Source: Pristionchus mayeri
Lineage: Eukaryota; Nematoda; Chromadorea; Rhabditida; Neodiplogasteridae
Direction of reading: 5' to 3'
DNA: 64,000 nucleotides
Assembly (NCBI GenBank): GCA_036245805.1
Contig: BTRK01000002.1
Coordinates: forward strand, 26,715,067 to 26,779,066
Positions 34,166-45,600 of this stretch are shown here, in pieces (the first letter of the stretch is position 1; each line of letters starts with the position of its first letter). The notes under the pieces are model-generated. The model was not told the DNA's origin. It ran no database searches and saw nothing but the letters and a program-made list of their open reading frames with translations. The position numbers were made by a program, and so were the translations under genes.

Positions 34166-37100
34166 TTAGTTTTTCTTTTTGCTGTCAGTTCTATCACTAC
34201 TTTCACAAATTTCAACATCGTCGCTTTCTGATTCACCTTCATCATACCATGCTCCCCGGGATTCTTCTGAATCACTTTCAGTTTCCTCCGATTCCTATTT
34301 TTCTTCGCTACTCCCCTTGACAGCACGAGAATGACGAGGGCGTTTCTAGGAGAGTGTTATTTTTTGTATTTTTTATGTAAATTAAAGAGCTGTAAACCAG
34401 CTGGGATCGTTTATGTGTACCGTATCGGGTGCCGTCTCTTCTTTCTCAGACGCACTCATTGAAGTGGTTGGCTTCTTTTGTTTCCGTCCTGATGAATACG
34501 AGCAATCAGAAATCATTTAGAAATTCACCAACTCATGTGCAGCTTCTTGTGCTTTCCCAGATTAGAAAGCATTGAGAATCGCCTTCCACAAACATCGCAA
34601 GAATGTGGACGCTTGAGCGCAGCCTGCTCAGGGTCCTTCCCATCTCAATGCAACAGTTACTTCGAAAAAAATATTTGAGTGTAAGCAATTAGTTTTTTTG
34701 AATGAAATAGTTATAAAATCGTACCAATGTGAGTTAGCAGATGCTGCTTCAGTCCGTACGTTCTAGTGAATCTCTTGCCACATTTATCGCACTCAAATGG
34801 ACGTTTAACCGCTGCCTGGTCAGGATCGCCGTCGTCTAAAATTCAAAATTAGACATTAAAAAAGTGAAGGGAGCGAATTTTTCATGTATGCGACATTCGA
34901 GAAATTTGGCACTAAATTGGGAGGGGGCCACTTTATCCTCGCACTAAGCAACATTTTACCGAGATGCGTCTGCTCATGCTGCTTCAGTGACGAAGCTGCG
35001 GTAAGCAAAAGCCCGCACGTTTTGCATGCGAAATTTCTGACGGGCGCATCCTTAGCTGAAATTAAGGCATTTATAAATTATAATGATTATAAACAAAAGT
35101 TACTCACGCAAGTGGACTTTCCTATGCGAACACAGATGAGACGATGACATAAATCGCTTGGCGCAGTAATCACACTTGTAAGGAAGCCTCTCCATCTCCT
35201 CCTCTATAAAAGAGATGATTAAGTTTTCGAATCTACATTTTGCTCGGTAAAAAATTTACTTCTGGTTGAAATCTTCCAGTGAAAGGACAAGATGCACGGA
35301 TGCCTATGAGAGTTTATTAGCGACTTCTTCATTACCCTTGTGAGTGTTGCTGTGGATGCGAAGTGATCTTTCCCACGAGAACTCCTTCCCACAAATATCG
35401 CACTTGAACTTCTCCTTCCGAGGGTCGTCATCGGCTTAATTAATAAATTTTAAAGAAAAAATTATAAAAATAACGCCAAACCTAAATGCGAATTCATGTG
35501 TTTCTTGAGTATCGAAGCGTTCTGGCATCTCCATCCACACTCTTCACACTTGTAGGGCCGACTTACTTGCTCATCCTCTGAAATTTCCCGCAATTACTCA
35601 AGGAACGAATTGGAAAAATTATTAATGATTTAGATCTATCTAGTTCGTCCTTGTCACGTATGGTTCTAACTGACCGTTGTGGCCTTTCCTATGGAGAATA
35701 AGCGCGGCAGGGTCAGCAAACGATTTTCCGCATATCTTGCAATCGAATCTCTTCTTGCGAGGGTCGTCGTCCACTAGAAAATAATAAATTATTTGCTAAT
35801 CCATTGATTTTCGAAAACAAGAAAAATTTACTCACGCAAGTGCGTATTCTCATGTCTATCCAGATTTTGCTTCTCGCCAAACCTTTTCGCACAGTGACTG
35901 CATTTGTAAGGCAATTTCGAGTCCAAGTCCTCTGAACATAGTAATTTTCCATTGCCGCTGTTATTTACTATTCCGTCTTTATTTTGAATTCCAGAGTCTA
36001 TTGTTTTTCAAAATCTAATGAAAAATTCACCGGAATGCGTTTTCTTGTGCCTCCCGAGAGTCGATCTCTGACTGAATCTTCGACTTTCCTATGCGAACAC
36101 AGATGAGACGATGACATAAATCGCTTGGCGCAGTAATCACACTTGTAAGGAAGCCTCTCCATCTCCTCCTCTATAAAAGAGATGATTAAGTTTTCGAATC
36201 TACATTTTGCTCGGTAAAAAATTTACTTCTGGTTGAAATCTTCCAGTGAAAGGACAAGATGCACGGATGCCTATGAGAGTTTATTAGCGACTTCTTCATT
36301 ACCCTTGTGAGTGTTGCTGTGGATGCGAAGTGATCTTTCCCACGAGAACTCCTTCCCACAAATATCGCACTTGAACTTCTCCTTCCGAGGGTCGTCATCG
36401 GCTTAATTAATAAATTTTAAAGAAAAAATTATAAAAATAACGCCAAACCTAAATGCGAATTCATGTGTTTCTTGAGTATCGAAGCGTTCTGGCATCTCCA
36501 TCCACACTCTTCACACTTGTAGGGCCGACTTACTTGCTCATCCTCTGAAATTTCCCGCAATTACTCAAGGAACGAATTGGAAAAATTATTAATGATTTAG
36601 ATCTATCTAGTTCGTCCTTGTCACGTATGGTTCTAACTGACCGTTGTGGCCTTTCCTATGGAGAATAAGCGCGGCAGGGTCAGCAAACGATTTTCCGCAT
36701 ATCTTGCAATCGAATCTCTTCTTGCGAGGGTCGTCGTCCACTAGAAAATAATAAATTATTTGCTAATCCATTGATTTTCGAAAACAAGAAAAATTTACTC
36801 ACGCAAGTGCGTATTCTCATGTCTATCCAGATTTTGCTTCTCGCCAAACCTTTTCGCACAGTGACTGCATTTGTAAGGCAATTTCGAGTCCAAGTCCTCT
36901 GAACATAGTAATTTTCCATTGCCGCTGTTATTTACTATTCCGTCTTTATTTTGAATTCCAGAGTCTATTGTTTTTCAAAATCTAATGAAAAATTCACCGG
37001 AATGCGTTTTCTTGTGCCTCCCGAGAGTCGATCTCTGACTGAATCTTCGTTCACAGATTTCACACTTGAACGGATTCCGCTCTTCTTCGTTATCTGATAT

Positions 37101-37348
37101 AGATCTGGACATTTTCAAGTCTTGTCATTTGCCTTGTACTAACTATCCAAATAATTGTTCTGATATTACCTTGCGATAAACAATTTGTACTCTCCAAGAT
37201 GAGTTCTCATGTGCAGTTTCAACGAGACTTTCAAGGGGTAGGTCTTGCCACACTCTTCGCATTTGAATTCTTTAGGCTTCTTTTCCATTCTAGGTTTCTT
37301 CTTAAGCTCCTTTTTGGACTCTTCACATGGAACAGTTTCCGCATTCAT
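34166..37348 (-). CDS. C2H2 zinc-finger gene with internal exon duplication
   Basis: The original of the gene at 24540-26755, on the minus strand. Exons upstream of the duplication: 37348-37191, 37104-36998. Then fingers 3-6 at 36898-36803, 36740-36642, 36544-36449 and 36401-36303, a hybrid exon 36170-36031, fingers 3-6 again, finger 7 and the rest down to TAA at 34166. The hybrid exon begins as finger 7 (CKCDYCAKRFMSSSHL) and after 36082 continues as the tail of finger 2 in the wrong frame; its 140-nt length shifts the phase. If it is skipped, the phase-1 exons on either side join in frame and a 14-finger protein results. Confidence 0.75.
35115..37048. repeat. 967-bp tandem duplication
   Basis: 35115-36081 and 36082-37048 are successive copies; no differences were noticed by eye. 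The join reads GAATCTTCGACTTTCC, with a single shared G. The left arm has one copy (24840-25806), so the event followed, or escaped, palindrome formation. Confidence 0.95.
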
Positions 37349-39839
37349 ATAAAATATATTTACTTACATGTCAGGTCAAAAAGCGAATGAATACAAAATA
37401 GCGACAGTGCGAACGGCATCTCTCTATTCTGAACTTCCAATGGATGCGCCCAAAACAAGAAACGTCTTCTTACTAAATGTATGCAATCATGGCCAGAGGG
37501 CTTGCTCTTAGTTTTTTTTTATTTTTTATTTTTTATTTACCTCGCATTTCAAAAAAAAAACAATTTTTTTGAAAACATAAGCCTTGAATGTTCACTTTGA
37601 GATTTATTTGCCTTGAAAGGGTAGCTTATGTTTTCACATTGTTTAGTTGAAATCATATGCAAAGATATTCCGAAAGCCTTTAAAGCTATTAAGCTATGTA
37701 TAGATACGAATCAGTAATGGCGAAAAATCAGATATCCGATGGCTGACGAACCTCATTAAGATAATTCCGAGGTACAAACTTCTTCAGTTAGACGTTATCA
37801 ATTCATTTTATTGAAATTATGGCATACGCTGTTTTAAATGGTCATAGATTGTGAGATCATTAGGAGAAAGAACATAAAGTACAACGACAAAATTATTTGA
37901 AGAATATAGGTAGGGTCCACAACGTGGATAGCCGATGTTTCGGAATCTGCACAAAAGTGGGTTAAAACAGTCCCATAGGGTCTCAATAACATCCTCCTTT
38001 TGGAATTAGATCGATATCTCATCTCTAAAGCGAGATACAGCTCGAGAAGCACGAGCGACGAGCACAACGGGAGAGGGGGGAAAGGCGAGACGAGAGGAAA
38101 AGTGGGCGGAGTCAATCTCTCCTCTCTGTCGCACCCCCCTCCATTATTCCGCCGATTTCGCTATACAAGTGAGTGAAATACCGTTCTAATCTTCGCTTAA
38201 GATATCCCCCGATGCTTTTGTGTGAATTGTAGGAGCATTCAAGTAAAAAAACATCACATTTATCGATTAGGGGTGCTCCTTAGCCACAATTCACGCGCAA
38301 AACAACAGAAATTAGCACAATAAAATAAGAAAGCGAGTGAATGGTGCCATCAGACCATTTAATTCTCAGAAAGACATGGAAACTAGGGAACAGGGTTTGG
38401 ATACGGTAGGGGGGGCAATGGATACTGTAAGTGGTCAGAGAAGGCCGAGATAGATAAAAAGATAGAAGAGGGTAGGGGAGGAGAAAATACAGACTACGGA
38501 AAACAACCAGACGAAATACGAAGGCAAGCACCTACGAGGGAAACATTCGTGCTGAGCACAAGAACAAAGATCAACGATCGACAGAAGATAAAATTTCTGA
38601 GAACAAGAAACAAATTTACAATAATTAGTCATAAATAACTCTATTGAAAACTTTGGAATTAAAATATCTGATATACTCTGAATAATATGATATAAAAGAT
38701 CGATCTACAATAAGAAATGCAATGACTATGCAGGCTGACAAAGAAAGTTTAAATTGGTGGGGAAGTGGATCAGAGAAAATTTTCGAGCAAGTCGAACAAT
38801 AATCATTTAGGGAGGACTCTAACTGGGAAAGGGGGGGGGGTGGTCGAAGGAAATTAGGGGAAATGGAGGTGACCAAACTGGTCTCACCTCTCCTGACGAT
38901 CGAAGAGACGACTCCATCCTCTCTCACGTCTTCTTCCAATCGATGCTCTGGCTCTGAAAAAGTAGATTTTACAATTTAGAAACAATGCACACATGGAAAC
39001 CACTATCTCCATATAAATGCCTACCAATTTTATCGTACAAATAAGAAATACGACTAGGAAAATAACTAAAAAACGGAGGAAAATCTGACGAATTGGACGA
39101 ACCAAAGCATCACGGATGTATACAACGCGTTAGAGTGCATGAACAGAGGTAATTGATAGCAAAACATAAAGGTTATAAAGGTTAGCTAAGAAGAGTAATC
39201 AATAATCACAGCAATACTTACATACGCGTTAGAGATGGAGCGAAAAACGGATCAGGCCGGCTAATCCTATCAATTATGAGTGTTGAACGCATCGAAACCG
39301 CACCAAAACGGGAACAGTGATAGACCAGTTCACGTAGACTAGGAACAAGCAAGAAAATGCATAAAATAATCGATGAAAACGCGATAAAAATCGATAAATC
39401 GATAAAACAGCCAGCCGAATATCGTTCCGAGAGTATCCTTTCAATGCCTCATCGACGGTAAATAGCGGAACTTGCTTAGATTTTCTTCCGGAGCTTCAAA
39501 AAAATCAAATGAGGAGCACAATTAAACGAAAGTATAAATCTTCGTTTGCTTTCGCGTTTTGGACTGATATGAGACCATTAAATATGAATATTGCCCGACG
39601 AACTTATAATTTTTCGTATAAACGGCTTTTTAACCACATTTTTTCAATTTTGACCTACTTAGAGGAGTCAGACCTAGTTCGTCGAGCAACCACTCGATTT
39701 GTCTCGGGGAAAGCTATCGCATTCTTTTTTGGTCGACCGTTTTGGTCGCGAATTACGCATGTGCTCCTCAAATCTCGCTTTAGATGGGAAAACTGTCCGA
39801 GCCCAGTGGGCGGAGCTTGTGGTGTCTAAATATAGGTAA

Positions 39840-42048
39840 TTATCCGAAGAATATCTTCTCCGCTTTTCTGATTGGTTTTCTGCAGATGGGGCAGGAAGTC
39901 ATTCTGATCGATGCCGCCGTCGTCTTCGAGTAGCACTCCTCGCAGACGGCCACGTGCTTGCAGTCGTAGAAGATCATGTTCGGCTGAAATTAAGACAGAA
40001 CTGCATTTCTTATAATGTTTTAGCAATAATTTTTCCGATAAACTTTTGTCAAAACATAGGGGAATGTAATAGTATAAAATGCGAAAGTATTCCAGATCAA
40101 CTTACGCATTTTATCTGGCAGATGGTGCACATCGGACACTCGGGAGGCTTTTCCGATTCAGGAGTCGCTTTTGCAGAGAAGGATTGATCGGGAGTAGGTG
40201 CTGAATAGAATGTTAATCATAAACGAGATATTTTATGGCACTAGTGATTCAAAGCTTGAATATGCACTAGCCTATGTGAGGTTGGGGAACTAACCCTTGG
40301 AATTGCCAGCTTCTCTAAATGGTAGCTCGCTCTGGGCCCGGGGCTTAATAGACACTTTTGCGAGTGTTGAGTTCATCTGCCCGACATGATGAGTCAACAC
40401 TTCCCGAGACTGCAAATATGAATTAGATTGCGAATTATGTGCTCAATTTGTAAACTAAAAAGGCATCCATATCATTTCAAGTTCGACCCCATAGAATGCC
40501 TCATGAAGGATTGCGTAATACCGGGCTGCTAGAAGTTCGGGGTTGAGTGTTGCTGATAGATTCCCTCAGATTAATCGTCTCCCTCAGCAGTTCTTCTAGC
40601 AATTTCTCGATGCGACTTCGAGGTGCTTCAACCTGAAAGATCGAACACTAATAGATATCCTGTCCAAACAGGAACCAGACTAATCTGTTCTTTCTGCCTA
40701 AGCACACTGATTCGAAATCTCGGTAAACGTACATCTCTAATCGGAGCCTGCCAAAGAGTGTTGTCATTTGCCATAACGGTCATAACTCCATCGTGCACTC
40801 CGACAATCGAGAGAATTTGCGGGATCCTGAGTTAGAATTAATGCCGTAGCTTTAACAACATAATGAGAATTTAATCAAATTCGCTAGACAAAAAATTCCA
40901 AGCTCTAAAAAAACATAATGACAATGCAACACATGCCATTGATATTTTTTAGGGAGTGAAAAGAGCGCAAACTGACCCGTTAAAGGGAAATGCTTCCAGT
41001 GGCACGACGCTTCCATTGCGAACTGCTGCCATTTTCGACCCACTAGCGACGTAGACATTGGGCGATTCGTCGTTGGGAGCGTAGACCAGAGTCTGGCCTT
41101 TGAGTGCTCCATCGAACTGAAATCACCATTTGAATAGATATTGCTTGTTTTGTTATCGAGATGAAATGGAATCATCGGTAGTTATTGTATCCATGAAAAC
41201 ATTTCTTCATTTGTATGGAAATTTAATGCAAAACTACTCACCTCAACATGAAATTCACAAGGCGCTGGTTTCGAGATCCAGTACTTCAGTCTTTGTGATC
41301 GATAAAAGATCTTTTGTCTAAATTTACTGGATGAAGTCGAAAATGTAAGCTCAATTTACCCAACAACAGCCAGAACATCTGCGTCTGATCGATCCCTGAC
41401 TCCGTCTTGATACGGGTTCTGAGACATCCTGTAGACATAACTCTTCCCCTCTCGCTTTCTCGTACACAAAGCACCCGTGTGAACCTGTTCGTCCTGCAGA
41501 AACAGAATTACCAAGCATAAGTTATGCATGTTAGTTATGCAGCATAACAAGCTTACCGGAAGTTGGTCTCGGACGAATTCGAAATCAACGTTCGGACAGT
41601 CAAATGTAGCTTTGTAGATCTGTAAAAAAGGTAGAATTTGGCTATGTTTCTGCTTAATTCAAAGTACCTTGCTTTGCGTGGCAAAATATATAGCCTTGTC
41701 GCAAACTCCCATTCCGTACACTTTATTTTGTCCAAAGCGATCGCGAAAATTGGAGACGAATTTCTCCCTCCTTAAATGAAAGTGACATCGATCAATCAAT
41801 TTGTCGCGCGGATTTCACAAGATGAGGAAGTGTCCTAAAATGTGAAACTATATTTCAAATTACCTCCACTTCACGAACAAATCCTCGCCGTCGTAGAAGA
41901 AAATGCAGCCTGAAATGGTAAGCTGATAGATGTTGTCCTCAATCGTCAACTCACCATCTTCCAGTTGGTAGAGACGGAATCGCCTGTCCAGTTGTTCCAC
42001 AATTTCGAAATGAAGATCACAATCAACTCGATCATCGTTAGCAGTCAT
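39840..42048 (-). CDS. RING-finger protein (putative E3 ubiquitin ligase)
   Basis: Roughly 390 residues in about ten exons. The start at 42048 (MTANDDRVDCDLHFEIVEQL) directly follows CTTCAG, so trans-splicing is likely. Early exons encode a strand-rich region (YQLEDGELTIEDNIY, GCIFFYDGEDLFVKWR, MGVCDKAIYFATQSK, IYKATFDCPNVDFEFV, DGALKGQTLVYAPNDESPNV) that could be a beta-propeller-like fold; I do not recognise it. Then come a leucine-rich coiled-coil exon (RSRIEKLLEELLRETINL) and a C-terminal C3HC4 RING: CTICQIKC, NMIFYDCKHVAVCEEC, SCPICRKPIRKAEKIFFG, stop at 39840. RING domains recruit ubiquitin-loaded E2 enzymes; the substrate is unknown. The palindrome boundary 41552 falls in intron 3 without disturbing the gene. 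In my reading the coiled-coil exon ends in a TGA after VLRNPS, so one exon junction there is unresolved. Confidence 0.78.
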
Positions 42049-42129
42049 CTGAAGAATAGAAATGGATACGGGCAATGTGTTTTGACGTATATTTGCCGCA
42101 AAATCGTAAAGAAATATCCGTTATGTGAC

Positions 42130-42600
42130 GTGAATAGGTCAATATTGGAAAGGGGAGAGGAAAAGGCTCGTCAGCGTAGGAAGAAAGCGCGCGGTAAACA
42201 AGAAACGCGGCGGAGTGGGAAAGAGAGAAATTGAGAGGGGCAACACTAGGGTGAGAGATACGAGAGGAGAGAAAAAGAGGGAGAGGAGTGATGGAGAGAT
42301 ATGGAGAGGAGAGGAAAAGAACACAGAGAAAGGAAGAGGACGAGAACGAAGGAGGGAGAGCTAGGAAGGGGAGAAAGAATGGAAAGAGGCCTGGGAGCAA
42401 TGGGGGAAGCTGTCGAGATAGAGAAATATGGGAAGAAGAGAGAGAAGAGAGAAGAAACGAATGAGAAGAGAGGGAGAGAAGGGCGAGAGAGAAAGAGTGT
42501 ATTGGAGATAGGGGAAGTGAAGGAAAGCGCGGAGGCTGCCTGGGGCTGTTTTCCCCCGCAATTCCGTCCTTTATCCCCTTGACACGCGTATGTTCATCCA
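42130..42600. repeat. Purine-rich low-complexity sequence
   Basis: Long run of GAGAGA/GGAAGA-type sequence between the divergent RING and UGT-like genes. Long open frames on either strand here (poly-Ser/Leu/Pro or Glu/Arg/Lys) are composition artefacts. Divergent promoters must lie in or near it. Confidence 0.7.
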
Positions 42601-42635
42601 TTTTACAGCCAGTTTCAGTCAATTTTTTCTTGCAG

Positions 42636-45600
42636 ATGGTCTCACTAACCCAACTCCTCGTGTTTCTCCTTCTTCGAGTAGGAAACGCCCACAAAATCCT
42701 GGTTTTCAACCCAACTTATTCGTCTAGTCGCGTTCATTTCGTTGCCACGATGGTCAACGCGCTGGTTGAAGCGGGAAACGAAGTGGTGAGAAGACGATTT
42801 GAAGTTTCATGATTGTTTCTCAGTATTTTATGACTCTTTCATAGGCCAAACAGTTGATTTATCATTTGAATATATGAGAGGAATCGCGAGATAATTGCCT
42901 ATTTTAGGCGATATGCGGCGGTAGAATTCAAAATCAATTAATTTGGCTGAAAATTTTGCGTAAAGTATTTCAAATGATGCTCTTTCAAATTGCGTTGTCA
43001 GAATTTTGATATCGGTCGTCATCGTCGAGATTCAGAAGTCCAAAGATGGGTCATTCACTTTTCAGGGGTCAAATCGAGCCCACTTAAATGACAATAACTC
43101 CGTTTAAAATGACGATAGAAACTCGTTCTTTGTTTAGAAAGAAAGCTAAAACCTTTCTCTACAACTTTTATATTCAACTTGTCATTCATGGTGTACGTCC
43201 CAGTGCGGGGTGGTCGGGTCGGCCCAAAATTACCTGTCCCTGAAAATCGGATTTTCTGCACAAAGCCATAATGGGCGATTGATAGTACATGTATGTGCAT
43301 AACTTTTGTGAAAAAATGAGAGAAATCGAAGAGGGGCAAAAAAAATGGCGCTGCCTTTAGTAAGGTAGCACCAAAATAGGTACCAAAGAACAACAGTTCC
43401 AAAACTCCGCTTGGTCGCTGTGTGGTTCAAATACATCCAAAATCGTCCAAAACTACATTTCAAGTTGTTTCCCCCGTAGCTATTAGGTTGTTGCAAAAGT
43501 CCTGTGGTTTTTTGTGTCCGCACTTTGAACAATCATAACTCGCGTGTCTCAAATCTTAATCGCCAACAAACATAACATTGTTTAGGGGTATGCTTGACCT
43601 TTGTTCACACATATTTCAATCAAACCGATCTAGCCACCAACGCAAGAAATTATGATTTACCCAAATGCAAACAGTTGAGCAAATTTTGCTTTAAATTTAT
43701 TTCTCTAGATATTTGGAAGGAAAATCCATGAAACAACTTCATATTGTTGGCTGAGAAGTAGTATTGATATTCTTTCAAAAAATAGGTTAGACCTGTCATG
43801 TGAGTGGGTTTGAACCAAATTACATGATTGCAAAAATATGAGCACACCCAGGCTGCATGTGACTTGTACCTTCTTTTCTGAATGGAAGACCAAGCATACA
43901 GGCTCCGTCATGTGTGCGCTGTATGCACCCGAGAAGAGGCTATATTCTCATAAAAAATATTGGAGCTTGCTTCTTCTCCGTTTCAGAAAATTTGAATTTC
44001 TTATTTTTCAGAAATATGCAAAATCAACACCGAAATGCAACAATGTAGTCATGTCTAGATCAATGCATTCCTCGAAAGGGTGTAACTTCCAGCATCCATG
44101 AGAAAAAGTGTTTATAGGGTAAAGGTTGGGGCTTCATATAACCACCATAGCTTGAGCATTCATGCTTCAGAGAAAACAGAATATTGAGAAATGTTGCGTT
44201 TTCGATGGATGAATTTTCGTAATTTTAACTGGATCCTGTTCTCGCCTCTCTGATTGCGCAATGCTGATAGGGTGCGCATATGAAAGAGTATGCAAGGCCT
44301 CATTAGTAATCAATATCCCGAAGTTCGTCTATCAATCCAACAAGAAGATGGAAGGCAAAATTTCAAAATTCCACAGGACTTTTGCAACAACCTAATATAA
44401 CACTTTAATGGTGCTGTCAGTGTCACCCTCTAGACGCATTTTCTAGAGAGACATATCGACTAGAGGGGTCGGTCTAGTCGAGAATGAGGGGGAGACGAAC
44501 CCTCTCCCCCTCTCCCTCTCATTTCTTATTTCGCACGTGGCCTCTCCCCTCGCACAGAGTGATTTGACTAAATTTGTGGCGAATGAACAGTTCGAAACGT
44601 GCGAAATCAAAAATGAGAGGGAGAGGGGGAGAGGGTTCGTCTCCCCCTCATTCTCGACTAGACCGACCCCTCTAGTCGATTTGTCTCTCTAGAAAATGCG
44701 TCTAGAGGGTGACACTGACAGCACCATTATTGGTCAAAAATTACGGTATGACCTTTAAATTCAAAAATCGATATTTTGGCCCTCTTCAACTTATGAGATG
44801 GGTACTATTATACAAAATCAGTGTCATATGACATAGAAACATTCCTCGAAATGTATCGAAGATATGGCGCGCCTGTAAACACGATATTTCAACTTAGGAT
44901 TCCAAGGAATGGCCAAAAGCTGGACATCAGGGCATGATTGACTTAGCAACATGCGTTATGGCTAGAAATTTTAGAGGGGAGGAAGAGTTTTAGAGGGGAG
45001 GAAGAGGGAGGTCAGCCGGCGAGAGCGGCAGAGGGTTAGAGCGCGCGCTCTCGGGGGATTCTAGCCCGTTTCTTACAGAGCCTAGAAGTTCAGAAGAAAC
45101 GGGCTAGAATCCCCCGAGAGCGCGCGCTCTAACCCTCTGCCGCTCTCGCCGGCTGACCTCCCTCTTCCTCCCCTCCAATTAGCGCTCTCCCGAGCGCCTC
45201 GTCCGTCGTTTTCAGCCAACGTTTAGGCTCTGTAGCTCGCTTCAACGAAAAGATAGAGACTCACTTTCAACAGATGAAATGTTTAGCTCGTTGTCCTCTG
45301 CATTTCTAGCCATAACGCATGTTGCTAAGTCAATCATGAGCTGATGTCCAGCTTTTGGCCATTCCTTGGAATCCTAAGTTGAAATATCTTGTTTACAGGC
45401 GCGCCATATCTTCGATACATTTCGAGGAATGTTTCTATGTCATATGACACTGATTTTGTATAATAGTACCCATCTCATAAGTTGAAGAGGGCCAAAATAT
45501 CGATTTTTGAATTTAAGGTCATACCGTAATTTTTGACCAATTAAAGTGTTATAGCTACGGGGGAAACAACTTGAAATGTAGTTTTGGACGATTTTGGATG

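Larger units (their letters stand above)
30854..41552 (+). repeat. Palindrome 2, right arm
   Basis: The longer arm (10.7 kb against 9.7 kb) because of the 967-bp tandem duplication. Its outer end at 41552 lies in an intron of the RING gene, six bases from the exon, and the gene continues into single-copy DNA to the right. This arm is therefore the original and 20384-30067 the copy. Confidence 0.95.

Noticed and set aside
4876..41552. Whole palindrome as a pure assembly or chimeric-read artefact
   Set aside because: Not excluded, but disfavoured: spacers are single-copy, arms differ by SNPs, a 49-bp deletion and a 967-bp duplication, and the breakpoints cut genes in a consistent pattern. Raw reads are needed to settle it.
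4876..41552. Simple inversion polymorphism collapsed into one contig
   Set aside because: An inversion between 4876 and 41552 would join each arm end to the opposite flank. Instead the two ends are joined to each other at 20383/20384.
42038..42709. 223-codon minus-strand frame rich in Ser, Leu and Pro
   Set aside because: It lies over the GA-rich low-complexity tract and antisense to the UGT first exon; composition explains its openness.
43055..43402. 115-codon hydrophobic frame in UGT intron 1 and its mirror at 45690-45980
   Set aside because: Both are arm translations of the intronic palindrome with no splice or start support.
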